Notes: generated by a model not told the origin, from the sequence alone. Shown: positions 45,538 through 55,066, counted from the stretch's first letter. The stretch is 64,000 nucleotides of DNA from an uncultured Sphingorhabdus sp. (GCA_937873665.1 CALMYW010000394.1:558001-622000), one strand, 5' to 3'. Numbers and translations: made by a program.

Positions 45538-46749
45538 CTAAATCGCCTTCGCCTGCGTCGGTGTATTCACGCCCATCGACTGCAGATAGCGTTTGATGTT
45601 GCGCGCGGCCTGCCTAAGCCGATGCTCATTTTCGACCATCGCAATGCGGACAAAGCCTTCGCCATCTTCGCCATAGCCAACGCCCGGGGCGACCGCGACC
45701 TTGGCCTCGGTCAGCAACTGCTTTGAAAATTCAAGGCTGCCGAGATGGGCAAGCGCTGGCGGCAACGGGGCCCACGCGAACATTGACGCGCGCGGTGCGG
45801 GGATATCCCACCCAGCACGGCCAAAGGCCTCGACCAGAACGTCGCGGCGCTTGTGATACAGTTCGCGGTTCTTCTCGACGATATCCTGCGGGCCGTTGAG
45901 CGCCGCGCAGGCCGCTGCCTGGATCGGGGTGAAGGCACCATAATCGAGATAGCTTTTCACCCGCGTCATCGCCGCGATCAGCTGCTTGTTGCCCACGGCA
46001 AAGCCGATGCGCCAACCGGCCATCGAATAGGTTTTCGACAGTGAGGTGAATTCAATAGCAACGTCCTTCGCGCCCTTGACCTGCAGGATCGACACCGTCG
46101 GGTTTCCGTCAAAATAGAGCTCGGAATAGGCTAGGTCGGACAGGATCCAGACCTTGTTTTCCTTCGCCCAGGCGACCAGTCTTTCGTAGAATGCGAGGTC
46201 GACCGTTTCGGCGGTCGGATTCGACGGATAGTTGACCACCAAGATCGACGGACGCGGCACGGTGAAGGCCATGGCACGGTCGAGCGCGCGGAAGTAATTT
46301 TCGTCCGGTGTCGTCGGAACACTGCGGATCGTTGCTCCGGCGATAATGAATCCAAAGGTATGGATCGGATAGCTCGGATTGGGTGCGAGCACGACATCGC
46401 CCGGTGCGGTGATTGCGGTGGCAAGGCTGGCGAGCCCTTCCTTGGACCCCATGGTCACGACAACTTCGGTTTCGGGATCGACATCGACGCCAAAACGGCG
46501 GCCATAATAGTTCGCCTGCGCGCGGCGGAGGCCCGGAATGCCCTTTGATGCCGAATAGCCATGGGCATCGGGTTTCTGCGCAACTTCGACCAGCTTGTCG
46601 ATGACATGCTGGGGCGGCGGCAGGTCAGGATTGCCCATGCCGAGGTCAATAATGTCCTCTCCCGCCGCACGGGCCGCCGCTCGCATCGCATTGACTTCAG
46701 CGATGACATAGGGCGGCAAGCGCTTCATGCGGTAGAATTCTTCGGACAT
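45538..46749 (-). CDS. alaC: aminotransferase class I/II, AlaC-like
   Basis: 403 residues. The N terminus FYRMKRLPPYVIAEVNAMRAAARAAGEDIIDLGMGNPDLP is AlaC/LL-DAP aminotransferase type; the PLP lysine is in TSLSKTYSMAGWRIGF (about 233-248). It transfers amino groups between alanine and glutamate, or forms LL-diaminopimelate in some lineages. AlaC is preferred because of the N terminus; the alternative cannot be excluded. Confidence 0.87.
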   Translation of the reverse strand: MSEEFYRMKRLPPYVIAEVNAMRAAARAAGEDIIDLGMGNPDLPPPQHVIDKLVEVAQKPDAHGYSASKGIPGLRRAQANYYGRRFGVDVDPETEVVVTMGSKEGLASLATAITAPGDVVLAPNPSYPIHTFGFIIAGATIRSVPTTPDENYFRALDRAMAFTVPRPSILVVNYPSNPTAETVDLAFYERLVAWAKENKVWILSDLAYSELYFDGNPTVSILQVKGAKDVAIEFTSLSKTYSMAGWRIGFAVGNKQLIAAMTRVKSYLDYGAFTPIQAAACAALNGPQDIVEKNRELYHKRRDVLVEAFGRAGWDIPAPRASMFAWAPLPPALAHLGSLEFSKQLLTEAKVAVAPGVGYGEDGEGFVRIAMVENEHRLRQAARNIKRYLQSMGVNTPTQAKAI

Positions 46750-46833
46750 CGGACTCCAGCGGCTCCTTGTAACAAATGGGTCAGAGAGCCGCCCTCATGC
46801 GCGATGTTTCACCGATTTGCCAGAAAAACCGGC

Positions 46834-48603
46834 CTAGCGCGGACGGTTACCCTTGGCCTTATGCTTCACGCCATGTTTGGAGGGTGCAGGTCCGTCCTTG
46901 CGGAAAGGCCGCTTTCCGCCTGCGCCGGTGCCCGAAAAGGGGCGTGGCGCATGACGCGGCGTGGACTCGTTCGGCTTGCCTTTGCGGCGGTTTTCGCGTG
47001 CGGCCAGGCGCGGTGGACCTTCGGCCTCGATGATTTCGACATCATTGTCTTCATCATGTCCGCGTTGCGCCACTGCCTTGGCAAAATGGCGTGCAGCTGC
47101 AGCCGAAATGCCGACATAGGTTTCATCGGCTGCGATGCGGATCGCGCCGATATCATTTTTGGTCACCCCGCCCCTGCGGCAAAGCAGCGGCAAGAGCCAT
47201 TTGGGATCGGCATTGTTGCGGCGACCGATGTTCAGTTTGAACCAGACCGAATCGTCAAAGCCTGCACGGCGATTGTCCGGCATCCGCTCACCGCTGCCAT
47301 TGTCGAGCAACTCTTCGGGTGCGGGCATTTTAGCACGGTGGGCGCGAACAAGAGCTGCCGCCACATCTTCCGCGCTCATCGTCTCGAGCAGACGGGCACC
47401 CAATGCACGATCTTCCTCTTCGGCTTCGACCGGGGTCAGCAGCATTTCGAGCAAGCGTTCATGGTCTTTGGCACGGATATCGTCGGCGGTCGGAACCTTG
47501 ATCCATTCAGCCTCGATCCGCGCGCCGCGCAGCATCGATTCGACGCGCTTGCGCCGCTGATAGGGCACGACCAGTACCGCGGTACCCTTCTTGCCCGCCC
47601 GGCCGGTGCGGCCCGAACGGTGCTGCAAACCTTCGGCATCGCGCGGCAGCTCGACATGGATGACGAGCGAAAGGTTGGGCAAATCGATCCCGCGCGCGGC
47701 AACGTCGGTGGCGACGCAGACGCGGGCCCGGCGGTCGCGCAGTGCTTGCAGCGCCTGATTGCGCTCGCTCTGGCTATGCTCGCCCGACAGTGCCACCGCG
47801 TTGAAGCCACGATTGGTCAGTTTCGAATAGAGATGCCGCACGCTTTCCCGCGTCGCGCAGAACAGGATCGCGGTATCGGCTTCATGCAGACGCAGCAGAT
47901 TCACCACGGCGTTTTCAATGTCGGGCGGCGCGACCGTTACGACCTGATAGCTGATATCGCCATGGCCGCGATCTTCGCCGACGGTCGAAATACGCAAGGC
48001 ATCATGCTGATAACGTTTGGCAAGCGCTACAATCGGTTTGGGCATTGTTGCCGAGAACAGCAGCGTGCGACGGCCCTCGGGCGTGGCGTTGAGGATATCC
48101 TCCAGCTCTTCGCGGAAACCCATGTCGAGCATCTCGTCGGCCTCATCGAGCACCGCGACTTTTAGCGCCGACAGGTTCAGTGCTCCGCGTTCCAGATGGT
48201 CGCGCAAACGCCCCGGCGTGCCGACCACGATTTGCGGCCCGGTCTGGAGGTTGCGGCGTTCTTTCGAGGCATCCATCCCGCCAACGCAGGTGGCGATGCG
48301 CACGCCGGCCTTGCCATAAAGCCACATCAATTCGCGGCTGACCTGCAAAGCCAGTTCGCGGGTCGGCGCGATAATCAGGGCGGCGGGATCACGCGCGAGG
48401 CTGACCAGCCCGCCGTCGAGAATCTCTGGCGCCATGGCGAGACCGAAAGCAACGGTCTTGCCGGAGCCGGTTTGCGCCGAAACAACAAGGTCACGACCGA
48501 CGGCCTCTTCGGCGATAACAGCGGATTGCACAGGGGTCAGCGTGGTATAGCCACGCGCGGTAAGCGCTTCACCAAGAAGCGCGGGAAGTTTTTCAATTGT
48601 CAT
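46834..48603 (-). CDS. DEAD-box RNA helicase, DbpA-like C-terminal domain
   Basis: 589 residues from ATG 48603. Motifs: AQTGSGKT (Walker A), PTRELALQ, DEADEMLDMG, SATMP, and the HRSGRTGRAGKKG of motif VI. The C-terminal part, LNIGRRNNADPKWLLPLLCRRGGVTKNDIGAIRIAADETYV, is a DbpA-type RNA-binding domain, which in E. coli targets 23S rRNA helix 92. The tail is basic and low-complexity. It likely assists large-subunit assembly. Confidence 0.92.
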   Translation of the reverse strand: MTIEKLPALLGEALTARGYTTLTPVQSAVIAEEAVGRDLVVSAQTGSGKTVAFGLAMAPEILDGGLVSLARDPAALIIAPTRELALQVSRELMWLYGKAGVRIATCVGGMDASKERRNLQTGPQIVVGTPGRLRDHLERGALNLSALKVAVLDEADEMLDMGFREELEDILNATPEGRRTLLFSATMPKPIVALAKRYQHDALRISTVGEDRGHGDISYQVVTVAPPDIENAVVNLLRLHEADTAILFCATRESVRHLYSKLTNRGFNAVALSGEHSQSERNQALQALRDRRARVCVATDVAARGIDLPNLSLVIHVELPRDAEGLQHRSGRTGRAGKKGTAVLVVPYQRRKRVESMLRGARIEAEWIKVPTADDIRAKDHERLLEMLLTPVEAEEEDRALGARLLETMSAEDVAAALVRAHRAKMPAPEELLDNGSGERMPDNRRAGFDDSVWFKLNIGRRNNADPKWLLPLLCRRGGVTKNDIGAIRIAADETYVGISAAAARHFAKAVAQRGHDEDNDVEIIEAEGPPRLAARENRRKGKPNESTPRHAPRPFSGTGAGGKRPFRKDGPAPSKHGVKHKAKGNRPR

Positions 48604-48716
48604 TGGGGTTCCAGTTTTCAAACCCCTCCATAGGCGCATTTTGCTGCAATGTCTATGTTGCGCCGCACAACAAATAGAAGCTTAGACAATGCGGCCGCTT
48701 GGGTTATGCAACAGAC

Positions 48717-50360
48717 ATGGCCGATTCACCCAACATGCCGCCCCTGATGGACCCTGAACAGCTCGCCAAAATGGCCGAAACTTTCGGGGCTGGTGCTGCC
48801 GATCCGCTGACTGCCTACAAACATGCACTCGATGCCTGGGGTGAGGTGTTGGCACCGTTGGCAAAGGCCGGCCATGACAAGGTCAATCCGAAAGATCGCC
48901 GCTTCGCCGCACCCCAATGGGAGCATCCGGTGTTTGATCTGATGCGGCAGGGCTATCAGCTGATGTCGGATTATATGATCGGCGCGGCGCACGAAATGGA
49001 GCATCTGTCAAAAGCCGACAAAGCAAAGCTCGAATTTGCCGTGCGCACCGTGGTCGAGGCTATGAGCCCCGCCAATTCGCCGCTCACCAATCCGGTCGCG
49101 CTCGAAAAAGCAATCGAGACCAAAGGCCAAAGCCTGATGACCGGCGTCAGCCACCTGCTCGCAGACATGCAGCGCGGGCAGTTGACTCACACCGATCCGC
49201 AGGCGTTCCGGCTGGGCGAAAATATCGCCTGCACACCCGGCAAGGTGGTGCACCAGACTCCGCTATACCAACTGCTGCAATATACGCCGACGACCGAGAA
49301 GGTGTTCGAAACCCCGCTCGTTATCTTCCCGCCCTGGATCAACCGTTTCTACATTCTCGACCTGACGGCTGAGAAAAGCTTCATCAAATGGTGCGTCGAC
49401 CAAGGTATCACCGTATTCGTAGTATCGTGGAAATCGGCCGATGCCTCAATGCGCGATGTGATCTGGGACGATTATATCGCGGCGCAGATCGATGCGATTG
49501 ACACCATTCGCGATGCATTGGGCGTCGATAGCGTGCACGCCATTGGCTATTGTGTGGCAGGCACGACCTTGGCCGCGACGCTGGCAATCCTTGCAGCGCG
49601 CGGCGAGGCGGATAAGGTCAAAAGCGCAACCTTCTTCACCGCGCAGGTCGATTTCACCCGCGGCGGCGAACTGCTCAACTTCATCGATGAGCACCAGTTG
49701 AAGATGATCGAATCGCTAGCGTCGCAACAGGGCTTTCTCGATGGGCGTTATCTGGCGCTCACCTTCAATCTGTTGCGCGGCAATGACCTCATCTGGTCAA
49801 CGATCAACAAGCATTACCTTCTTGGCGAGGAATATCCCGCATTCGACCTGCTGCACTGGAATGGCGACGTTACCAACCTGCCCGCCAAATGGCACAAAGA
49901 CTATTTGTGCGATCTGTATCGTGACAACAAGCTGGTCGAACCCGGTGCGCTGTCGGCGTTGGGAACGCCCATCGATCTGCGCAAAGTCACAACGCCGACC
50001 TATGTGCAGGCCGGCCGCGAGGACCATATCGCCCCTGTCGGCAGCGTCTGGAAAATCCGCGACCATTTCAAAGGGCCGGTACGTTTCGTACTTGCAGGCA
50101 GCGGGCATATCGCGGGCGTCGTCAACCCGCCAGCCCAAGGCAAATATCAATATTGGCTCAATGAAGACCCCAAAGTTTCCAGCCTCGACGAATATATCGA
50201 AGGCGCGACCGAAACCAAGGGCAGCTGGTGGCCCGATTGGTTGAATTGGCTATCGACCCAGTCGCCGAAACAGGTCGCTGCCAAAGGCCCAAGGCAGCCC
50301 GGTAAGGGCAAGTTGAAGGCAATTGAGGAAGCGCCGGGAAGTTACGTGAAAACCCGTTGA
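48717..50360 (+). CDS. phaC: class I polyhydroxyalkanoate synthase
   Basis: 547 residues from ATG 48717. The lipase-box-like GYCVAG has catalytic Cys (about 279); Asp in GREDHIAP (436) and His in GSGHIAG (464) complete the triad, and the PhaC N-terminal domain is present. It polymerises 3-hydroxyacyl-CoA to PHA. There is no phaE/phaR partner, so it is class I. Unusually it is separate from phaB (60.1 kb) and the phasin (54.3 kb). Start by TTG 48699 is possible. It overlaps the convergent MFS gene by 19 bp. Confidence 0.93.
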   Translation: MADSPNMPPLMDPEQLAKMAETFGAGAADPLTAYKHALDAWGEVLAPLAKAGHDKVNPKDRRFAAPQWEHPVFDLMRQGYQLMSDYMIGAAHEMEHLSKADKAKLEFAVRTVVEAMSPANSPLTNPVALEKAIETKGQSLMTGVSHLLADMQRGQLTHTDPQAFRLGENIACTPGKVVHQTPLYQLLQYTPTTEKVFETPLVIFPPWINRFYILDLTAEKSFIKWCVDQGITVFVVSWKSADASMRDVIWDDYIAAQIDAIDTIRDALGVDSVHAIGYCVAGTTLAATLAILAARGEADKVKSATFFTAQVDFTRGGELLNFIDEHQLKMIESLASQQGFLDGRYLALTFNLLRGNDLIWSTINKHYLLGEEYPAFDLLHWNGDVTNLPAKWHKDYLCDLYRDNKLVEPGALSALGTPIDLRKVTTPTYVQAGREDHIAPVGSVWKIRDHFKGPVRFVLAGSGHIAGVVNPPAQGKYQYWLNEDPKVSSLDEYIEGATETKGSWWPDWLNWLSTQSPKQVAAKGPRQPGKGKLKAIEEAPGSYVKTR

Positions 50361-51541
50361 GGGTTCAGCTTCACGAACAGGAATGACACTGCGGCGATAA
50401 CATAGGAAAAGATCGCCCCTGCCTGAAACAGCGAATAGCTGCCCGTCCAGTCATGGATTTTGCCAAACAAGAGCACGCCGCACAACGTGCCCATCCAGCC
50501 CGCAACCTGGATCCAGCCATATATCGACCCGTAGCGATCAAGCCCGAAACGGCGGGCAACAAAATAGGCGAGCAAGTCGATCTCCGCACCTTGTTGCACG
50601 CCGATAGCGGCAACAGCAAATAGTGCAGCGGCATAATAGTTCTGCGTTTGCCATAAGAGCACGCAGCCAATTGCCGGAATCAGCGTGAAGAAAAAGGCAG
50701 TGCGTTGCGGGTGTGCGCGATCAAGCATCCAGCCACAAGCGAGCCTTCCGAAAAATTGCCCTGCGGCATAGGCCGAAATCCCGAGTGCGGCCTGTGCCGA
50801 TGTCAGCCCCTCCTCCAGCATCATCGGCACCATCTGACTGAGCATCCCAGAGGCAGGGATATTTATGCCGACATAACTGACCGCTATCAGCCAAAATGCA
50901 GCACTTCGGTAAAAAGGATCGGGGCCTTCATCCGAAAGTCGCCTGATTTCCTCGTCATCCGGAACCCGCACCGGAATATCGGCGACAAGAAAGAGGATTG
51001 AGGGCAAGCCAATGAACAAGGCCAGCGCCGCGAGCATGAAATAGCCGGCGCGCCATCCTTCCAGTGCAATCAGCCTTTCGAGCACGGGCGGCATAAAGAT
51101 CGCCACTAGCGAAATGCCTATGGCCGAACAGGCCAGCGCAAGTCCGCGTTGAGACGAGAACCAGCCATTGACGGCCTTTGTATAGGATATCGAGCTGGTC
51201 GCGACGCCGATCAGCCCGGTCATGAAGACCATCACTCCAAACAAGGTGGGGATGACAGGTGAGAAGCCGACAACAAGATACAGCATCGCGATCGCAACCA
51301 TACCGATCGCCCAGACCTTTCGCAGACCATAACGATCCATCGCCCAGCCTGCGAGCGGGGCGGCCAGCGAACCTATGCCGACAATGGCCTGCAGTTGGGA
51401 GAACTGGCCGAGCGTCCAGCCGGTTTCTTTTTGCAGATGCGGAATGAACAGGCTGAAAACAAAATAGAGCAGGTTGACGCCAGTCGCTGCCGCCAGCGCC
51501 GCGCCCAAAACGGTGCGCCAACCGCGCCGCCATTCCTCCAT
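50342..51541 (-). CDS. MFS transporter
   Basis: 399 residues, 12 predicted helices. Monocarboxylate-type features: ATGVNLLYFVFSLFIPHLQKETGW, then DRYGLRKVWAIG in the loop 2-3 position. Probable substrates are organic anions. The GAGGAGAG ribosome-binding site supports the ATG. It is divergent from the acyl-CoA dehydrogenase operon, and its substrate may be oxidised by that pair. Confidence 0.88.
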   Translation of the reverse strand: MEEWRRGWRTVLGAALAAATGVNLLYFVFSLFIPHLQKETGWTLGQFSQLQAIVGIGSLAAPLAGWAMDRYGLRKVWAIGMVAIAMLYLVVGFSPVIPTLFGVMVFMTGLIGVATSSISYTKAVNGWFSSQRGLALACSAIGISLVAIFMPPVLERLIALEGWRAGYFMLAALALFIGLPSILFLVADIPVRVPDDEEIRRLSDEGPDPFYRSAAFWLIAVSYVGINIPASGMLSQMVPMMLEEGLTSAQAALGISAYAAGQFFGRLACGWMLDRAHPQRTAFFFTLIPAIGCVLLWQTQNYYAAALFAVAAIGVQQGAEIDLLAYFVARRFGLDRYGSIYGWIQVAGWMGTLCGVLLFGKIHDWTGSYSLFQAGAIFSYVIAAVSFLFVKLNPQRVFT

Positions 51542-51715
51542 AAATGCCCTCTCCTCAAGGCAAAATCCCTGACGCCATCATGTTGGTAAAATAGAGGCAG
51601 GTCAATTGACGTTTACGTAAACGTCCGGTAATTTCGATGCCAGACGGATTTGGTGCGAGTCGGCTCGCCTTGCGAGGACGTGCGCGCTACATTGCCGCAA
51701 TAGAGGAGAGCTGCC

Positions 51716-52909
51716 ATGGATATGGAATTCACTGCCGAAGACCTCGCCTTCCGTGACGAAGTGCGGGCATTTATCGCTGAAAACTACCCGCAGGAACTGC
51801 GCGGCAAGCAAGACGAAGGCGACGAGCTGGGCAAGGAGGATTTCCTCGCCTGGCACCGCATTTTGCACAAAAAGGGCTGGGTCGCCCCCGCATGGCCGGT
51901 TGAATATGGCGGTACTGGCTGGACGCCGACGCAGCGCTATATCTGGTCGGAAGAAACCGCCCGCGCCGATTGCATCCGTTTGATGCCCTTCGGCCTTTCG
52001 ATGGTTGGCCCGGTCATTTACACCTTCGGCACGCCCGAGCAAAAAGCCAAATTCCTTCCCCGCATTCTTTCGGGTGAGGATTGGTGGTGCCAGGGTTATT
52101 CGGAGCCGGGTTCCGGTTCCGACCTTGCCTCGCTCCGTACAAAGGCGGTGCAGGATGGCGATCATTATGTCGTCAACGGCCAGAAGACCTGGACGACGAT
52201 GGCGCAGCATGCCGATTGGGGCTTCTTCCTCGTCCGCACCGATTCCGATGCCAAGCAGCAGGAAGGCATCAGCTTCCTTCTGGTCGACATGAAGACGCCG
52301 GGCATCACCGTGCGCCCGATCATCACCTTGGGCGGTGAGCATGAGGTGAACGAAGTCTGGCTCGAAGACGTCCGCGTGCCGGTTGAAAACCGCGTTTATG
52401 AAGAAAATAAAGGCTGGACCTGCGCCAAGTTCCTGCTCGCGCACGAACGCACCGGCATCGCCGGCGTTGCAGCTTCTAAGCGCGGCATCGAACGTATCAA
52501 GGACATCGCCCGTTCCGAACAAGATGGCGACCGTCCGCTGCTCGCCAACCCCTTCTTCAAGCGCAAGGTGGCCGAACTGCAGACCGATCTGACCGCACTC
52601 GAATTCACCGAGCTGCGCAGCCTTGCCGGTGAAGCGGCTGGCCGCGGCCCGGGACCGGAATCGAGCCTGCTCAAGATCAAGGGCTCGGAAATCCAGCAGC
52701 GCATAACCGAACTCGCACTGGAAGCGGTCGGCCATTATGGCGCGCCTTACTTCCGCGGCTTTGGCGAGGGTGACAACGAGCACCCGATCGGCCCGGACTA
52801 TGCACACCGCACCGCGCCGAGCTATTTCAACATGCGCAAGACCACCATTTATGGCGGATCCAACGAGATCCAGCATAACATCATCGCCAAGATGGTTCTG
52901 GGTCTTTGA
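51716..52909 (+). CDS. acyl-CoA dehydrogenase (first of a pair)
   Basis: 397 residues, full length. Motifs: GYSEPGSGSDLASLRTKAV (about 127), VNGQKTWTT, and the C-terminal YGGSNEIQHNIIAKMV. This type works as an alpha2-beta2 heterotetramer with the next gene, as in steroid or branched-chain oxidation systems. The substrate is unknown. The intervening 131 bp holds a palindromic repeat. Confidence 0.92.
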   Translation: MDMEFTAEDLAFRDEVRAFIAENYPQELRGKQDEGDELGKEDFLAWHRILHKKGWVAPAWPVEYGGTGWTPTQRYIWSEETARADCIRLMPFGLSMVGPVIYTFGTPEQKAKFLPRILSGEDWWCQGYSEPGSGSDLASLRTKAVQDGDHYVVNGQKTWTTMAQHADWGFFLVRTDSDAKQQEGISFLLVDMKTPGITVRPIITLGGEHEVNEVWLEDVRVPVENRVYEENKGWTCAKFLLAHERTGIAGVAASKRGIERIKDIARSEQDGDRPLLANPFFKRKVAELQTDLTALEFTELRSLAGEAAGRGPGPESSLLKIKGSEIQQRITELALEAVGHYGAPYFRGFGEGDNEHPIGPDYAHRTAPSYFNMRKTTIYGGSNEIQHNIIAKMVLGL

Positions 52910-52917
52910 TCGCAATT

Positions 52918-53018
52918 CTCCCCTCCCGCTTGCGGGAGGGGCCGGGGGAGGGCCTGATAGGTCCCATGGCTCGCCATGCACGCCCCCTCCCCTAACCCCT
53001 CCCGCAAGCGGGAGGGGA
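52918..53018. repeat. double palindromic repeat between paired dehydrogenase genes
   Basis: CCCCTCCCGC-TT-GCGGGAGGGG (52918-52941 region) and a similar hairpin CCCCTCCCGC-AA-GCGGGAGGGG (52997-53018), both perfect. The two hairpins are mutually complementary, so they can form one large stem. The element sits inside the transcript of the dehydrogenase pair. Confidence 0.75.
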
Positions 53019-53040
53019 AAACGATGAGGAGAGTTTGAAA

Positions 53041-54177
53041 ATGGATTTTACCTATAACGAAACCCAGGGGATGATCCGCGACACGCTCGCGCGCTTTCTG
53101 GCCGATACTTATGATTTCGACACCCGCCAGAAGATGATCGCGACCGATGCGGGCCGTGATCCGGGCATCTGGAATGCGCTTGCCAACGAACTGGGCCTGC
53201 TGGGCGCAGCCTTTGACGAAGAGCATGGCGGCCTTGGCGGCGGCGCTCTGGAAAACGCGTTGCTGATGGAAGAATTCGGCAAGGTCATCGCGATCGAGCC
53301 TTATCTGCAGACCGTCGTCATTGGCGGCGGCGCGCTGAAAGCTGTCGGCGGTGCTCAGGCGGCAGCCCATATCCCCGGCATCATCTCAGGCGAAACCATC
53401 ATCGCCTTCGCCTATGCCGAGCCGCAGGGTCGTTATGACCTCGCCAATATCCGCACTACGGCGAAGGCCGATGGCAGCGGCTATATCCTAAACGGCCATA
53501 AGGGCGTTGTTTACTGCGCACCCTGGGCAACGCATCTGCTCGTCACTGCACGCACAGGCGGCTCGACCCGCGAACGCAACGGCGTTGAGCTGTTCCTGAT
53601 CGACGCCAACCTGCCCGGCATCACCCGCCGCGACTATCCGACCGTCGACGGCAACCGCGCTTCAGAAGTCTATTTCGAAAATGTCGCCATTCCGGGCGAC
53701 GCTCTGCTTGCTGGCGGGATGGACCTCATCGACCGTGTGGTCGACGAGGCAACCGTTGCCGTATGTGCCGAAGCCACCGGCGTGATGGCCAAACTGCACG
53801 AAGGCACGCTCGACTATTCGAAGCAGCGTCAGCAGTTCGGCCAGCCCATTGCCCGCTTTCAGGTGCTGCAGCACCGCATGGTCGACATGTTCATGGAAGT
53901 CGAGCAGGCCAAGTCAATGACGACCTATGCCACGCTGCATCTCGACAAACCTGCGCACGAGCGCATGGCCGCCGTATCGCAGTGCAAGGCGAAGGTTTCG
54001 CGCGGCGCCAAATTTGTCGGCCAGAACGCGATCCAGACGCATGGCGGCATCGGCATCACGCAGGAACTGGCGATCGGCCATTACTTCAAGCGCGCGACGC
54101 TCATCGAAGGCCAATTTGGTTCTGCAGATTATCACTATGACCGGTTTGAACGGCTTGTTATCGACGAAGCCGCATAA
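53041..54177 (+). CDS. acyl-CoA dehydrogenase (second of a pair)
   Basis: 378 residues from ATG 53041 (GAGGAGAG upstream). FAD-domain sequences FAYAEPQGRYDLANIRTTAKADG and the C-terminal IQTHGGIGITQELAIGHYFKRATLI. It differs from the first subunit in the FAD-binding EPG(T/S)GSD motif, here EPQGRYD, which fits the role of the non-FAD or partner subunit in a heterotetramer. It is followed by a terminator. Confidence 0.9.
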   Translation: MDFTYNETQGMIRDTLARFLADTYDFDTRQKMIATDAGRDPGIWNALANELGLLGAAFDEEHGGLGGGALENALLMEEFGKVIAIEPYLQTVVIGGGALKAVGGAQAAAHIPGIISGETIIAFAYAEPQGRYDLANIRTTAKADGSGYILNGHKGVVYCAPWATHLLVTARTGGSTRERNGVELFLIDANLPGITRRDYPTVDGNRASEVYFENVAIPGDALLAGGMDLIDRVVDEATVAVCAEATGVMAKLHEGTLDYSKQRQQFGQPIARFQVLQHRMVDMFMEVEQAKSMTTYATLHLDKPAHERMAAVSQCKAKVSRGAKFVGQNAIQTHGGIGITQELAIGHYFKRATLIEGQFGSADYHYDRFERLVIDEAA

Positions 54178-54194
54178 AGCACGCATCGCCTATA

Positions 54195-54230
54195 CTGTCC
54201 CCGGGACCATCCCCGGGGACAGCTTTTCAA
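54195..54230 (+). terminator. terminator after the acyl-CoA dehydrogenase pair
   Basis: CTGTCCCCGGG-ACCATC-CCCGGGGACAG, an 11-bp stem, followed by CTTTTC. Confidence 0.75.
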
Positions 54231-54260
54231 ACAATCCGCTGTAAAAGGCGGATTTTATTT

Positions 54261-54276
54261 TTTGTGCACTGCACCA
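54261..54276. promoter_or_regulatory. TGCACTGCA box 1, possible PhaR operator
   Basis: TTTGTGCACTGCACCA, before a TTGACT -35 (54283). The core TGCACTGCA matches a second box 47 bp downstream. In related bacteria PhaR binds TGC-rich inverted repeats upstream of phasin genes; assignment here is by analogy. Confidence 0.5.
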
Positions 54277-54282
54277 TTTTTA

Positions 54283-54322
54283 TTGACTCCCATCCCCTAA
54301 ATCATTATTGTGCACTGCAACA
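54283..54322 (+). promoter_or_regulatory. phasin promoter with TGCACTGCA box 2
   Basis: -35 TTGACT (54283-54288), 17-nt spacer, -10 TATTGT (54306-54311). Box 2, TTGTGCACTGCAACA (54308-54322), overlaps the -10. A repressor bound there would block polymerase, as expected for PhaR on phasin genes. Confidence 0.5.
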
Positions 54323-54337
54323 AAACAGAAATGGTGC

Positions 54338-54967
54338 ATGAAAATGGCAAGCAAAGCTGAAACGACCGCAACCAAGGCCCGCAAGACTGCGGCACCCAAG
54401 GTTGCGCCCGCAAAGCCGGTTGTCACTGCAGCCGAAGCCAAGCCTGAAAAGGCTGAGCAGTTGGTGACGAGCATTGTCTCTGTGGATGACAAACCCCTCT
54501 CTGAAGGAGTCAAGAAAATGACTGACACCGTAGAAAAGACCGCCAAGGAAGCACAGGCCAAGGCTGCAGACTTTTTCGCCGACGTTCGCGAAAAGGCAAC
54601 CGAAGCTGCTGAAAAGGGCAAGAAGCTCGCTGCCGAAGCAACTGAGTTCAACAAAGCCAACCTCGAAGCGCTGGTTGAAGCCGGCAAGATCGTCGCCAAG
54701 GGCGCACAGGATCTGGGCAAGACCAACCTCGAATATGCCAAGAAGAACTTCGAAGAAGCTCAGGCAGCCGTCAAGGAAGTCACCGGCGTGAAGAACCCGA
54801 CCGACTTCGTAAAGCTGCAGGGCGAATGGATGCGCAAAGGCTTTGACACTGCGGTTGCGCAGGGTTCGAAGAACACCGAAGCGCTCGTCAAGCTTGCAAA
54901 CGACATGTTCCAGCCGATCTCGAACCGTTTCGCGGTCGCTGCCGACTTTTTCAAGAAGGCTGCATAA
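54338..54967 (+). CDS. phasin family protein
   Basis: 209 residues from ATG 54338; another in-frame ATG is at 54344. The N-terminal part (about 60 residues) is Ala/Lys/Thr-rich low-complexity. The C-terminal 150 residues are the phasin domain: FFADVREKATEAAEKGKKLAAEATEFNKANLEAL, amphipathic helices that coat PHA granules. An internal ATG at 54518 has a much better ribosome-binding site (AAGGAG, 8 nt upstream) than the first, so a 150-residue form may be made. Promoter boxes suggest PhaR control. Confidence 0.88.
   Translation: MKMASKAETTATKARKTAAPKVAPAKPVVTAAEAKPEKAEQLVTSIVSVDDKPLSEGVKKMTDTVEKTAKEAQAKAADFFADVREKATEAAEKGKKLAAEATEFNKANLEALVEAGKIVAKGAQDLGKTNLEYAKKNFEEAQAAVKEVTGVKNPTDFVKLQGEWMRKGFDTAVAQGSKNTEALVKLANDMFQPISNRFAVAADFFKKAA
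54504..54520 (+). promoter_or_regulatory. strong internal ribosome-binding site of the phasin
   Basis: AAGGAG at 54504-54509 and ATG at 54518, in frame, at residue 61 of the long form. The outer starts have no clear ribosome-binding site. Confidence 0.5.
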
Positions 54968-55066
54968 GCCTTCCTGAAAGATTGCGTCGGGGCGTTAGAG
55001 CACCTGCCCCCTCTCTCCTCTCCTCCCTGGAGGCAGGAAACCAGACAAACCGGCGCATTTTGAAAG

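Noticed and set aside
46561..48165. 534-codon open frame on the + strand
   Set aside because: It runs antisense to the DEAD-box helicase and alaC; its translation has no recognisable domain and is a shadow of high-GC coding DNA.
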